64,000 bases of DNA from Thermogemmatispora sp042408735 (GTDB lineage: Bacteria > Chloroflexota > Ktedonobacteria > Ktedonobacterales > Ktedonobacteraceae), in the NCBI RefSeq assembly GCF_042408735.1, contig NZ_JBHOQV010000137.1:1-64000 (forward strand), read 5' to 3'. The notes under the pieces were generated by a model that did no database searches, was not told where the DNA came from, and saw nothing but the letters and a program-made list of their open reading frames with translations. Below are positions 8,702-17,910 of the stretch, piece after piece (the first letter of the stretch is position 1; every line of letters begins with the position of its first letter). A program made the position numbers and the translations under genes.

Positions 8702-9562
8702 ATGCAGGGACACCAACCGCATAGCGATATTCCCTCGGTTAGCCTCAACAATGGGGTGAGCATGCCCCAGCTTGGTTTAGGGGTCTTCCTGACTCCTAAG
8801 GAGCAGACCATTCAGAGCGTTCTGGCCGCCTTTGAGAGCGGCTACCGCCTGATCGATACTGCTGCCGCTTACCACAACGAAGAGGAGGTGGGCGAAGCGA
8901 TTCGGCAGAGCGGCCTGCCACGCGAGGAGCTGTTTATCACCAGCAAGCTCTGGAATTCCGATCATGGCTACGATCAGGCTCTCAAGGGGTTAGAGGCAAG
9001 CCTCAAGAGGCTGGGACTCGATTACCTCGATCTCTACCTGATTCACTGGCCACTGCCGATGAAAGGTCTGGCCGGGCAGACCTGGAAGGCTCTGGAGCGA
9101 GCCTACAGGGATGGCAAGGTGCGCGCCATTGGGGTCAGCAACTTCAAGCCGGCCCATCTTGAGCGCCTGCTGCAGGAAAGCGAAATAGTTCCGGCGGTGC
9201 TCCAGATTGAGCTTCACCCAACGTTCACTCAGGAAGAGACGCGGCGTTATGCCCAGGCCCATGGGATTCAGGTTGAGTCCTGGTATCCACTGGGAGGCCA
9301 ACGCAGCAAGGACAGCCTGCTGAGTACTCCCTTGCTCAAGCAGTTAGCTGACAAATACGGCAAGACTCCGGCGCAGATTGTCCTGCGCTGGCATATTCAG
9401 CTTGGTCTGGTGGTGATCCCCAAGTCGGTGCATCCCGAGCGCATCAGAGAGAATCGCCAGATCTTTGATTTCGAACTCAGTCAGGAAGACATGCGGGCCA
9501 TCTCAGCGCTTGATACTGGAGTGCGCCTGGGACCCGATCCTGACACCTTTGACGCCGAGTAG
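8702..9562 (+). CDS. Aldo/keto reductase (AKR5-like, 2,5-diketo-D-gluconate reductase type)
   Basis: 286 aa NADPH-dependent carbonyl reductase with the TIM-barrel AKR fold. The catalytic tetrad is visible: D52, Y57, K82 and H115 (motifs RLIDTAAAY, FITSKLW, LYLIHWP). The C-terminal cofactor signature VVIPKSVHPERIREN is present. The ATG at 8702 follows GAGAGGAG about ten bases upstream; a longer open frame upstream has no conserved content. The gene stands alone between the LacI regulator and a convergent operon. Substrate cannot be deduced; small sugars and aldehydes are usual for this group. Confidence 0.92.
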   Translation: MQGHQPHSDIPSVSLNNGVSMPQLGLGVFLTPKEQTIQSVLAAFESGYRLIDTAAAYHNEEEVGEAIRQSGLPREELFITSKLWNSDHGYDQALKGLEASLKRLGLDYLDLYLIHWPLPMKGLAGQTWKALERAYRDGKVRAIGVSNFKPAHLERLLQESEIVPAVLQIELHPTFTQEETRRYAQAHGIQVESWYPLGGQRSKDSLLSTPLLKQLADKYGKTPAQIVLRWHIQLGLVVIPKSVHPERIRENRQIFDFELSQEDMRAISALDTGVRLGPDPDTFDAE

Positions 9563-9817
9563 GGCGAGGTGCCATTAAGGCGGCTGGAGACCTTCGGGGT
9601 CGCGGAGCGGATTTGCTGCGCTGGAACCCTCTGCGAGGAGGGAGAGTGCGAGAGAAGAATAGCGGCGTGAGAGATGGCGATCCGCAATCCGTGAATCTGA
9701 AGCCTCTCCGGCCTCCACTGCCGCCAGTTCTGTCGGCTCTCTCGCCTGCTAGTGGTTCCGCGAAAGCGCCTCAGTATGGGAGCAGGTTGCGCCACCCCTA
9801 AACCTCTCTTTTGCTTC

Positions 9818-10431
9818 TCACCGCCAGAAATTTCCCCCAACGTCTCTCTTCTTTCTGATTTCATCGGACCCCGACCTGTCTCTTTCCAGACCAGAGGGGA
9901 AGAGGAGCGTCTGCAGCGCCATGATGGTCGCAAGGAACGCCAGAGCGATCAGGGCGCTGAGCAATCCGAGCTGGTATGACGGCTCAATGAACAAGGCTGG
10001 AAACAGGGGACGGAGGGCTAACGCTGGCGCCAGCCCTATTCCCAGCGCTGCCAGCCCTAGGCCAAGATTGCGCAGCAAGGAGCGAGGAAAAGAGCTGACC
10101 TCTCCTGGATTGGCCTCTCCGAAACAATGGCAGGCCAGACTAAGATGCCTGCGCAGGCTATTGCTAAAGCAAAAGAAAATATTAAGATCATAGCGAGCAG
10201 GACGAAAGCCATCCAGCGTGTGGCTATTCCCAGCAGCAGAGCCAGCGCGCAACCTGCCTCTGCGCCAGGCAGGAAGAGCGCCAATTGGCGAGCAAGATAG
10301 CCTGGGACGAGCTGGAAGGCCACAATCGTAGAGTAAAAGCCCGCTCGTACCCGGAGCTTCTGCAAGCCGGCGTAGAGAAAGAGTGCTGCCAGCCAGAAGC
10401 GTACAGCGATAAAAAAGAGGATGACCACCAT
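9818..10431 (-). pseudogene. MauE/DoxX-family membrane protein with frameshift
   Basis: A four-helix redox-associated membrane protein split over two frames. The first frame starts at the ATG at 10431 (AAGGA seven bases before) and encodes three spans, with FLYAGLQKLR and ATRWMAFVLLAMILIFSFALAIA. The family's next block (arginine-rich turn, then CHCFGE) is found only in the -1 frame, reading LRRHLSLACHCFGE and continuing through RNLGLGLAALGIGLAPAL to the stop at 9818. The switch falls at about 10150-10190, a stretch with two TTTT runs. One missing base, either real or a sequencing error, would explain it. MauE proteins supply or maintain disulfides for a partner. Here it is the last gene of an ABC exporter-like operon, 21 bases behind the permease. 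Confidence 0.7.
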
Positions 10432-10452
10432 CGGACGTTCCTTTCTCTGGGT

Positions 10453-12213
10453 CTAGCGAAAAGGGCCTGAGCCTCGAGGCAGCGGGCTGAGGACCTTGGA
10501 CAATACCCGGGCGCTCTGTAGAGTCAATGCGATCAGGAAAATGAGGGTAGCAGCGGGCAGTCCCCAAAAAAACCACATTCGGAGCTGGGGGGAGAGCGAA
10601 AGATGCGTCATAGCTTGCAGCAGTCTCAGTATCAGATAGCGCTTAGCCGGATCGAGATCCAGCAGAGTGGCAGCGCTGAGGGGCAACAAGGAGCTTAGCG
10701 CCAGACCCAAGCCACCCAACAGGAAAATGCCGGCGCTAACCCGCAGGCTTCCTTGAACGCTCAGTGGTCTTGCCGTCGGGCAGCCGGCGCTTACCGAAAG
10801 CAGGCTAAAGCCGAGGCCGCAGCCCAGCAGACAGAGGTAGAAGAGGGCCGCCAGTCTCGACGTCAGAGGCATCAGTACCAGGGTCAGAATGAAGAGAAAG
10901 TTGTTGATGAGAAGAAGGGGGAGACCTGTAGCCAGCAGACACGACCAGAGCAAGGTTCCTGCAGTTGTCGGCGTCATTTGCAGCAGCGACCGGGCCTCTA
11001 AGAGGCGTCGGAGCGCGGGCAGGCCGAGCATACGCGCGATTAGGGCGTCGAGGCTCAGAGTCAGGGCTAGCACCAGAGGGAGCGCCAGCGGCCCACTCAG
11101 CGTTGCGTGCCAGCCAGCCGCCAATAGCAGCAGCGCAGAAATCACAATACTGGAGAGACGGCGCCAGTCGTAGAGAGCGTCCTGCCAGCAGAAGCCGATC
11201 AAGGCAGAGACGGCAGGAGGTCCCAGGTGCAGACGCTGAGCCGATTCCCACAGGCTTCCACCCCGCAGAGTGGCACGATCCACCGATCGATCCCGGGCCT
11301 GGCGACCAGGCGCCGCTAACACGCCCTCCCAGCCAGCAAGGTAGCCGCGCCTGCCTATCCACACACACATTCCCCCCAGCAAGAGCAGCCCTGCGAACAT
11401 GGCAGCCAGCACCAGGAGCGAGGTCCCTGGCGAAAGTGGGGCCAGTGACGGGCCTGTTCCGCCTCCAGCGGGAGTCAGAATGAGCGCTGTCAGTACTGTA
11501 CCGGGCCATAAAATGCTGCCTGAGAGCTGTTGTAAGCCCATATGCTCCCCGATTTCAGGAAAGCGACTGAGGAGCACCAGCCCGAGTGGCAGACAGCAAA
11601 AGCCGACGGCGACAACGATGATGAGTCGTCGCAGGTGGCGCTTGCCAAAGTAGCGGGCCAGCCACAAGGTCAGCAGCAGGGCGACCAGCGTTGAGCAAAA
11701 GGCCCCGTAGAGAAGCAACAAACCGAGCGCAAGGGCCAGAGGCAGGGAGAGCTGCAGTGCGGCCAGAGCTACGGCGCCCAGGGCCAAGAGGATTACCCCT
11801 ATGCTTCCCAGGGTAGCCAGTAGGCGCAGGCTGACGCGCATCAACACCAAGACCATCGATACGGGGGCGGTCAGCCACCATTCCTGGTCGGGCAGATCCC
11901 AGAGCGCAGTCGGGGCCTGGAGAAGCTGCCAGCCGAGGCAGAGCAGCCACAGGCCGGTCAGACCACCCGGCAAGATCGCTGACTCCAGACGACGCGCTGT
12001 TGTTGAAGGGAGGGCATGTGAATGACCCAGCAACCAGCATGCAGCCAGGAGGGCCAGGGTCAGAGCACTCATCACGAGTCTGGGAATGATCTGTTCTCGC
12101 TGACGACGGAGGTGCAGTTTCCCGTACAAACCCAAGAGCCTCAAGCCCTGATGGAGAGTTCCAGGCTGGCTGGCTCTCTCTCCAGATGCGCGATGACCGG
12201 CCGACAACGGCAT
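10453..12213 (-). CDS. Multi-span ABC transporter permease (ABC-2 exporter-like)
   Basis: 586 aa, very leucine-rich, with about 12 predicted membrane spans after a basic cytoplasmic N-terminus of about 45 residues (HLRRQREQIIPR before the first span). No catalytic motif is visible. The ATG at 12213 follows AAGGAGTATAGG, and the gene begins 46 bases after an ABC ATPase. This makes it the membrane half of an exporter or membrane-remodelling ABC system. The cargo is unknown; the neighbours (two small membrane or exported proteins, a MauE protein, an orphan regulator) would suit a peptide, a bacteriocin-type product or self-protection. I do not recognise a named family. Confidence 0.75.
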   Translation of the reverse strand: MPLSAGHRASGERASQPGTLHQGLRLLGLYGKLHLRRQREQIIPRLVMSALTLALLAACWLLGHSHALPSTTARRLESAILPGGLTGLWLLCLGWQLLQAPTALWDLPDQEWWLTAPVSMVLVLMRVSLRLLATLGSIGVILLALGAVALAALQLSLPLALALGLLLLYGAFCSTLVALLLTLWLARYFGKRHLRRLIIVVAVGFCCLPLGLVLLSRFPEIGEHMGLQQLSGSILWPGTVLTALILTPAGGGTGPSLAPLSPGTSLLVLAAMFAGLLLLGGMCVWIGRRGYLAGWEGVLAAPGRQARDRSVDRATLRGGSLWESAQRLHLGPPAVSALIGFCWQDALYDWRRLSSIVISALLLLAAGWHATLSGPLALPLVLALTLSLDALIARMLGLPALRRLLEARSLLQMTPTTAGTLLWSCLLATGLPLLLINNFLFILTLVLMPLTSRLAALFYLCLLGCGLGFSLLSVSAGCPTARPLSVQGSLRVSAGIFLLGGLGLALSSLLPLSAATLLDLDPAKRYLILRLLQAMTHLSLSPQLRMWFFWGLPAATLIFLIALTLQSARVLSKVLSPLPRGSGPFR

Positions 12214-12259
12214 CCTATACTCCTTGCTCGCTGAGAGGCTAGGCCTGACTGACTGGACT

Positions 12260-13036
12260 TCACTGCTCGCGGCGGGCTGCCTCCTCGCCGGAAACTGTCA
12301 GGGCGAAGAAGACCGCTTCGAGCGAGGCATCTGCTCCCTTGCTTGCCAGACGACGTAGCTCGTCGAGATCTCCATCGGCGATCAGGCGACCGTGGGAGAG
12401 GATAATAGCGCGGGAGCAGAGACGCTCGGCAACATCAAGCAAGTGAGTGGATACGAGTACCGCGCCCCCTGTGGCGCAGTGTTGACTCAAAAGGCCCTTC
12501 ACCTCGCGAACGTTGGCCGGATCAAGGCCATTGAGAGGTTCATCCAGTAGTAGGAGACGGGGCTGGTGGAGCAGCACGCTGCAGAGAGCGAGACGGCGCC
12601 GCATACCCTGCGAATAGCTCTGAATGCGCTGCTGAGCTACCTCACGCAGCTTCAGTTGGGCCAGTAGCTGCCCGGCGCGCTGCTGGCAGAGGACGCGGGG
12701 CAGGCGGTGCAATGCGCCTACCAGCTCGAGAAACTCGAAGCCTGAGAGCGTCTCGTAGAGAAAAGGCTCCTCGTCCAGGTAACCCACGAACTGCTTCCAG
12801 GAGGGGGAACCCCAGGTGATGCGTCCGCCCAGGCCCTGAATCTGGCCAGCATCCGGTGAGAGCAGACCAGCGATCACTCGCAGGGCGGTTGTTTTGCCGG
12901 CTCCGTTCTCCCCCAAGAGGGCTACCAGCTCCCCCGGATGGAGAGCAAAGCTAACCGCTTCCAGGGCCTGTGTCCTGCCATAGGAGCGGCTGATCTCCGC
13001 CACTGTGACCACAGGAGAAGTCTGCTCCTTCATCAT
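12260..13036 (-). CDS. ABC transporter ATP-binding protein (CcmA/drug-exporter type)
   Basis: 258 aa from the ATG at 13036, which follows AAGGGAG; a longer frame from 13213 has no ribosome site and its extra 59 residues look non-coding. Walker A is GENGAGKTT, the signature is YSQGMRRRLAL, Walker B is LLLLDEPLNGLDP, and the switch histidine is in VLVSTHL. The shortened signature (SQGM) and the C-terminal LEAVFFALT segment are typical of ABC-2 exporters rather than importers. It energises the permease encoded just downstream. Confidence 0.92.
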   Translation of the reverse strand: MMKEQTSPVVTVAEISRSYGRTQALEAVSFALHPGELVALLGENGAGKTTALRVIAGLLSPDAGQIQGLGGRITWGSPSWKQFVGYLDEEPFLYETLSGFEFLELVGALHRLPRVLCQQRAGQLLAQLKLREVAQQRIQSYSQGMRRRLALCSVLLHQPRLLLLDEPLNGLDPANVREVKGLLSQHCATGGAVLVSTHLLDVAERLCSRAIILSHGRLIADGDLDELRRLASKGADASLEAVFFALTVSGEEAARREQ

Positions 13037-13068
13037 TGAGTTTCTCCCTTCTTCCCTGGAAGGTCTCA

Positions 13069-13380
13069 TCAGTGGACCCAGAGATTTTGGAGCAGAAAGA
13101 GGATCGCCACGATCACTATGGTCCAACCGAACAAGAGCAAGCCCCTGTTCCCTGAAGCTGGGCGATCCTGAACACCCACTTGAGGGTGGCGCTGCCTGGT
13201 GTAAGCCAGCCACAGGGCCGCCACTCCCAGGGCCAGCAGCAGGATGGGCAACACCCAGAAAAGAGCGCTGAGGGCCTGCTTGAACGAGCCTTGTGCGGAC
13301 GAGTACTCTAGAACCAGGTTCACCAGGAGCAATACGAAGAGAATAATTGCTACCTGGAGTAAACGGCTACGCCATTGCAT
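13069..13380 (-). CDS. Small three-span membrane protein, unrecognised
   Basis: 103 aa with hydrophobic helices at about 8-24, 38-60 and 82-101, separated by a basic loop (AYTRQRHPQVGVQDRPASGNR). Its ATG at 13380 overlaps the last 14 bases of the upstream gene in another frame, typical of translational coupling. It is followed after 32 bases by the ABC ATPase. No family is recognised. Position suggests an accessory subunit of the exporter, or an immunity-type protein; both are guesses. Confidence 0.7.
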   Translation of the reverse strand: MQWRSRLLQVAIILFVLLLVNLVLEYSSAQGSFKQALSALFWVLPILLLALGVAALWLAYTRQRHPQVGVQDRPASGNRGLLLFGWTIVIVAILFLLQNLWVH

Positions 13381-13993
13381 AAGATGCTTGACCTACCTCT
13401 TGCATCGATCGCGATGCCTCAAGCCCTGGCTGTTGAATGGTAACGGCATCCCCTTGATCTTCTATCCGCCCTGTCCAGGTGAGGCGACCGTCGCGTGCCT
13501 CATCTACCTCGCCTACTGTCTGCCTGCCATCATGGAAGAGGATGAGGCCAAGGGATTCCTGGTCGGCTCCTACGTAGGAGTGGAGCGTTGCAGCCGCCAG
13601 ATGCCGATAGTGCAGGGTCAACGAGGTGCTGGCTGTCCAGGTCTGCCCGCTCTGAATAAAAACTTGCAGTCCCTCGACAGTGCGTTGGCCTGGGCTAAAT
13701 CCTTGAGTTGCAGGCAGGTCGGCTGCACGATGGAACTCCGAAGTGGCTTCTAGACGGGCGAGTTCCCTGGCCAGAGCCTTGCCTGTTAGCTGGAGCAGGC
13801 GGACTTCCCCGCTACCGTGATAGCCGAGTGACGCAGCGCTCACCCCTGGGGACCCCTCTAGCAGCGGCGTTAGCGCTGCCACTCCGCTACCGAAGAGGAA
13901 TTTACGGACGGCATCACGACGCCCAATGGGAGCTATGAAGCTGCTGACAGCAGGGTGCTCAAAGATCGAGCTGACGAACGATCTCCTTGCCAT
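13367..13993 (-). CDS. Exported or membrane-anchored protein of unknown family
   Basis: 208 aa from the ATG at 13993, which follows GGAGGTCGCC; a longer frame starting at 14053 lacks such a site. A basic stretch with GRRDAVRKFLFGSG, then a hydrophobic segment (about 42-55), resembles a Tat-like signal or membrane anchor. The rest is polar and has a beta-rich look (VFIQSGQTWTASTSLTLHY, LGLILFHDGRQTVGEV, LTWTGRIEDQGDAVTI). No cysteines are visible, so it is not itself the obvious client of the MauE protein. It is the first gene of the exporter-like operon. Function unknown. Confidence 0.65.
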   Translation of the reverse strand: MARRSFVSSIFEHPAVSSFIAPIGRRDAVRKFLFGSGVAALTPLLEGSPGVSAASLGYHGSGEVRLLQLTGKALARELARLEATSEFHRAADLPATQGFSPGQRTVEGLQVFIQSGQTWTASTSLTLHYRHLAAATLHSYVGADQESLGLILFHDGRQTVGEVDEARDGRLTWTGRIEDQGDAVTIQQPGLEASRSMQEVGQASYAMA

Positions 13994-14243
13994 GGCGACC
14001 TCCGTTTCTGATGGCTTAGATGGCCAAAGCAGAACATATCTTTCCACTACCATGTATCCCCTTTTCCTGGAAAGGAGTGTACCATAGCACGGGACAGAAT
14101 GGAGATCATAAAGCTACAGGATAAGCATGGGCATTTTGATCCCGAAGAAGCCAGGCATTTTTCACCTGAAAGGTGACCCCATCTGCCTGGTAATTCAAGG
14201 GCTATACTCTAAGCCTGGGAGGGTAAAGCCTTGAGTCTTGCGA

Positions 14244-14567
14244 TTACGTATCGATGGAATCTACTAAAATATAGCCATAGCGACTAACTCGATGGATGGA
14301 AAGACCGCTTGGTTCAAGTTTACTGCGTAAATTCTCTATATGCCGTTTCAATGACCGGAGACTTGTTGCTGTACAGGCTTCGGCAAAGGCCGCCTCCACC
14401 AAATAATGGTCTGGTAGTGCTCTGCCTTGCAGCAGTGGTTCCAGAATACGGTATTCAGTGGGGGTACAACGCAGCAAGATCTCGTCGACGATGATGGTCC
14501 TATTCATCTGGCTGAGCTTCACAGAGTGCTTTCCTACCCTCAGAGAAACCAATTCCTCTGATGGCAT
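14244..14567 (-). CDS. Orphan OmpR/PhoB-type winged-helix DNA-binding protein
   Basis: 107 aa consisting only of the effector domain of an OmpR/PhoB regulator: LLRCTPTEYRILEPLLQG, the recognition-helix region SLKRHIENLRSKLEP, and the wing HRVSRYGYILV. There is no receiver domain, so it cannot be controlled by phosphorylation in the usual way. The gene and its flanks are clearly poorer in GC than the neighbourhood (many AT-rich codons), pointing to acquisition. It ends about 250 bases before the exporter-like operon, on the same strand, and may regulate it. The ATG at 14567 is preceded by GGGAGGGAG. Confidence 0.85.
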   Translation of the reverse strand: MPSEELVSLRVGKHSVKLSQMNRTIIVDEILLRCTPTEYRILEPLLQGRALPDHYLVEAAFAEACTATSLRSLKRHIENLRSKLEPSGLSIHRVSRYGYILVDSIDT

Positions 14568-15230
14568 GCCTGTCTCCCTCCCTTTAATGCTGATATAAAT
14601 ACTCTGATAGACATATATAGTAATTGTTAATTGAGTTGCAAGGTCTAACCGGTGGCTAGACTGGGGCTTTTGGGGAGTAAGCTGTTATAAACTCTACCTT
14701 AAATGAGATTGACTTTTTAAGGTATCTCCGATAATATAGAGAAATTGTATAGACAAAATATTTTCGTGAATCTAAGAATAGTTCGGTTCTCTTGTGAGGC
14801 TGGCACTGGGCCGCCAGGCCGGACCAACCTCCTTGCTTCCGGGTTGAGCATAAGAGTGGGGGTATAGAGGGGAAGGTATGCGTCTTGGCCTGGAGTGCCC
14901 GACCAAAGTCCAGAGGACAGGAAGCCACAAAAGCTCTCGGGGAGACCCGAGACGGAGCAAAGCCAGCTGTGCCAGGTGGTCTTGGATGGAGGTGTACCCG
15001 CAGCGTGCGCTCCGCTCCAAGGCGATCGCTGCGGCTTCCGACGAGCAGCACTGAGCGGTCGGGCGAACCCCATCCCGGCGCCTTCTACTGTGGGTACCGC
15101 GCGCGGGAAGCGCTGTTGCCGCTCCGGCCAGCAGCAGAAGAAGAAACGGGCGGGCCTGTAAGGGCCTTGTCCACTCCGAGTAGGGGACAGGCAGGCCCTT
15201 ACAGACCTTATAGTCAGCGTGAAGGTCTTC
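14568..15230. other. AT-rich upstream region, then PTS-operon tail; no gene
   Basis: Bases 14580-14780 are unusually AT-rich for this genome and should hold the promoter of the orphan winged-helix gene, but no clean -35/-10 pair stands out. The remainder to 15150 shows no convincing coding frame. Confidence 0.4.
15156..15204 (-). terminator. Hairpin after the PTS IIC gene
   Basis: CTGTAAGGGCC (15156-15166) pairs perfectly with GGCCCTTACAG (15194-15204). It lies just past the stop codon of the IIC gene at 15231. There is no T-run, so it is either a non-canonical terminator or an mRNA-stabilising hairpin. Confidence 0.5.
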
Positions 15231-16655
15231 TCAGGCGGTGGTTTCAGCGGTGGCCTGCGTCTCCACCGCCTCCTCCTGCGGCCCGCTGCGCGGCGTGATG
15301 CGCAGCGTCACAAATGAGGCCAGTGCCAGCAGGACCACGGCCAGCACCACCACCACGGCGTAGGAGCCGACAAAGCCCGTCTTGGCCCCCAGACCTGCGA
15401 TAATGCCTGCCAGGCAGAAGTCGGTATCTCCGAACGTCGTATTCGCCAGGCCGAACGACCCCATGAAAGCCAGCAACAGGGCGGGCAGAAGCGTGATCAG
15501 CAATCCATTAATGAAGGCGCCGAGCGCTGCTCCCAGCCAGCCACCGGTAGAATTGCCATAGACGCCCGAGGTGCCGCCATCGAAGAAATGAGGAACCATG
15601 CCGGGAATAATCAAAGCCAGGCCCAGTGGTCCCATCAAGAACAATCCCACGATGCCGCCCAGCAGGCTCATAATGAAACCGATCAGAACCGCATTGGGAG
15701 CAAAGGGGAAGGTCGTTGGACAGTCTAGAGCCGGCAAAGCGTTGGGGACTACCTTTTCCGCGATGCCGCGGAAAGCCGGCACAATCTCCGCCAGGATCAT
15801 GCGCACACCGACCAGGATAATGGCGACGCCAGCCCCGAAGGTCAGGGCCTGAGTCAGAGCGAACATAATATAGTTCCCGCCGCCGGCGGCCTGGGCCAGA
15901 GCCGCCGGTCCGGCGATGATGGCCAGCACCAGATAGATGATCACCATCGTCAGCGTCGTCATTACGAGCGAATCGCGCAAGAAGGCCAGACCTTCCGGTA
16001 CCGTCAAATCCTCAGCGCTGGCCGGAGGCGCTCCCAGGCGACGGACCAGCTTGCCGACGAATCCCGAGGTAATGTAGCCAAACGTATTGAAATGGCCCAA
16101 GGCAAAGCCGGCATCGCGAGTCACCTTGCGCGTAAAAGGATGGACCAGGGCCGGCATCACGGCCCCAATCGTCCCCAACAGCAAGGCTCCCAGCACGACC
16201 TGATGAACCCCTGTGATGCCCGCACTGCCCAGAACCACGGCCAGCACTGTGGCCATATAGAACAGATGATGACCGGTCAAAAAGACAAACTTCACGGGAG
16301 TCAGGCGGGCCAGGATCAGGTTGACCAGAAAACCGCATGCCATGATGAGCGCGGTTGGCGCGCCAAAGGCTTTCTGAGCCAGACTGACGATCGCCTCGTT
16401 GGTCGGCACCACGCCCTGCAAATGAAAACCAGCCTGGACCATCGTCCCCAGCGGTGTCAGGGCACCGATCAAAATAGTCGCCCCGCCCGTCAGGATCAAA
16501 AAGCCAACAATGGTCTTGAGCGTCCCCGCAATCAGCTCACTGACGGGGCGCCGCAGGACCAACAAGCCCAACAGGGCGATTAATCCCACCAGCAGCGGTG
16601 GCTTGCTCAGAATCTCCGAGACAATGAACTGAACGATTGCAAGCACTATGTTCAT
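15231..16655 (-). CDS. PTS transporter subunit IIC, ascorbate (UlaA/SgaT) family
   Basis: 474 aa membrane channel of a phosphotransferase system, with about eleven spans and the family blocks GFLILTGGATILIGALTPLG, FLTGHHLFYMATV, HFNTFGYITSGFVG and FFDGGTSGVYGNSTGGWLGA. It imports its substrate while IIB transfers phosphate to it. UlaA substrates are L-ascorbate in enterics, but many homologues act on other polyols or acids, so the substrate is not fixed. The ATG at 16655 has AAGGATGG upstream. It is the last of the order IIA-IIB-IIC on the minus strand, expressed from a MerR-type promoter at 17911-17941. Confidence 0.9.
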   Translation of the reverse strand: MNIVLAIVQFIVSEILSKPPLLVGLIALLGLLVLRRPVSELIAGTLKTIVGFLILTGGATILIGALTPLGTMVQAGFHLQGVVPTNEAIVSLAQKAFGAPTALIMACGFLVNLILARLTPVKFVFLTGHHLFYMATVLAVVLGSAGITGVHQVVLGALLLGTIGAVMPALVHPFTRKVTRDAGFALGHFNTFGYITSGFVGKLVRRLGAPPASAEDLTVPEGLAFLRDSLVMTTLTMVIIYLVLAIIAGPAALAQAAGGGNYIMFALTQALTFGAGVAIILVGVRMILAEIVPAFRGIAEKVVPNALPALDCPTTFPFAPNAVLIGFIMSLLGGIVGLFLMGPLGLALIIPGMVPHFFDGGTSGVYGNSTGGWLGAALGAFINGLLITLLPALLLAFMGSFGLANTTFGDTDFCLAGIIAGLGAKTGFVGSYAVVVVLAVVLLALASFVTLRITPRSGPQEEAVETQATAETTA

Positions 16656-16776
16656 CGTTCACCATCCTTCTTCTGGCTGGCTGACTGGCTGGCCTGGAGG
16701 TCTCTCTCCAGACCACAACGCTGCCTGCTTGAAAGTATCTGTCTTCAGCGCTTACTGAGAGGGCCTCAGTTGGAGA

Positions 16777-17049
16777 TTACTTCCCTTGTACCAGGGGCAA
16801 GAGCTTCTCCTTCATCTCCTTTCGATCGACATAATTCTTGATCACGACAATGGGGATGCCGCGATCGGCCAGCAAGCGTGCGAATTCGGCGGAGGTGACA
16901 ATAATATCGGCCCGTTCCGAGCGGGCAGTTCCGATGTCGCTGACAACGACTTGAGCCTTGAGGCCGGCAGCCTTAAGAACGTCCTCAATGGTCATGCGCA
17001 GGACGAGGCTGCTGCCAAAGCCCATACCGCAGACGGCTAAGATCTTCAC
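16777..17049 (-). CDS. PTS IIB component, lactose/ascorbate type
   Basis: 90 aa cytoplasmic phosphocarrier with the Rossmann-like IIB fold. The phospho-acceptor is C7 in the loop AVCGMGFGSS. The start is a GTG at 17049 with AGGGGGAAT upstream. It takes phosphate from the IIA encoded 35 bases upstream and passes it to the substrate bound by the UlaA-like IIC encoded downstream. Confidence 0.92.
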   Translation of the reverse strand: MKILAVCGMGFGSSLVLRMTIEDVLKAAGLKAQVVVSDIGTARSERADIIVTSAEFARLLADRGIPIVVIKNYVDRKEMKEKLLPLVQGK

Positions 17050-17084
17050 AGTCCATTCCCCCTGATTGGCCTGAGTGCCCTTGC

Positions 17085-17564
17085 TTACTGAGTGGACGAT
17101 GAAGCTGCAATGATCTGCATGACTTCCTCGGCAGTGGTGCTGGCCACGATGGCGGCCAGCGCCTGCTCATTGGCCAGGAGTTGGGTCAGCATAGTCAGGG
17201 CTTGCAGATGTTTCTGGCGGTCAACGGCGCCAAAGGCGATCGCGATCCTGACCGGGTCGTTATCCTCGTTGCCGAAGCGCACAGGCGGCTCCAGCGTCAG
17301 CAAGCTCAGGCAAGGCTGTTTAACGCCATCGCTTGGGCGCGCGTGTAGCAGAGCGACACCGGGCACAATGACCATGTAGGGGCCGTAGGTCTGCAGTGCC
17401 CGCTGCATGGCCTCGATATAGCGCTCCTCGATGGCGCCGCTGGCCAGCAGCAACTGGCCAGCCTCGCGAATGACCTGCCTGGGGTCGCTGGCGGCGACGC
17501 CCAGGCGAATGGTGGCGGGCGTCAGTAGATCTTTGAGCTGAAAAGGCGCTTCAGATGAAGTCAC
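17085..17564 (-). CDS. PTS IIA component, mannitol/fructose/ascorbate (EIIA-Fru fold)
   Basis: 159 aa phosphocarrier. The phospho-histidine is H74 in VALLHARPSDGV, and the later block DPVRIAIAFGAVDRQKHLQALTMLTQLL is the usual EIIA-Fru/UlaC core. The start is GTG at 17564, after GAGAGGT. It is the first gene of the IIA-IIB-IIC operon and is separated by about 350 bases from its MerR-controlled promoter. Confidence 0.92.
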   Translation of the reverse strand: MTSSEAPFQLKDLLTPATIRLGVAASDPRQVIREAGQLLLASGAIEERYIEAMQRALQTYGPYMVIVPGVALLHARPSDGVKQPCLSLLTLEPPVRFGNEDNDPVRIAIAFGAVDRQKHLQALTMLTQLLANEQALAAIVASTTAEEVMQIIAASSSTQ

Positions 17565-17910
17565 AACCGACCTCTCCAGGATTGGAAGAAGGAGCGGGCG
17601 AGACGGGGCGACCAGGGTGGTTGCTCTGTGCTGCGACTCTCATCTCGCTCGCCTGCTTCTGCGCTCATGCTGGCTCTTCCTTCTTTTCTCCTTCCCTCGC
17701 TCAGCCGGACCTTAAAGCTGAGGTCGCCGATGTCTCTTGTAGCCGGGCTAACGGGCCTGCGACCAACTCACCAGGCCAGGTGCCAGGTGGGCGTCTTGCT
17801 GATCTGGGCTGGGACCTGGCCGAAGCCGGGCTGACCGGCACGCTCCCTTCACCTTCCTCACTCCCGGCCTCTTGGGCGCCTGGTCCAGGTGGAAGAGCCT
17901 GCTTGCTACT

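Noticed and set aside
9818..10576. A single 252-codon minus-strand protein ending at 9818
   Set aside because: Its first two thirds is the wrong frame of the MauE N-terminus; only the C-terminal third is real, so a frameshifted gene explains it better.
14656..15298. Several overlapping 60-140 codon frames on both strands
   Set aside because: No ribosome sites, no recognised sequence, and mutually overlapping in an intergenic stretch.
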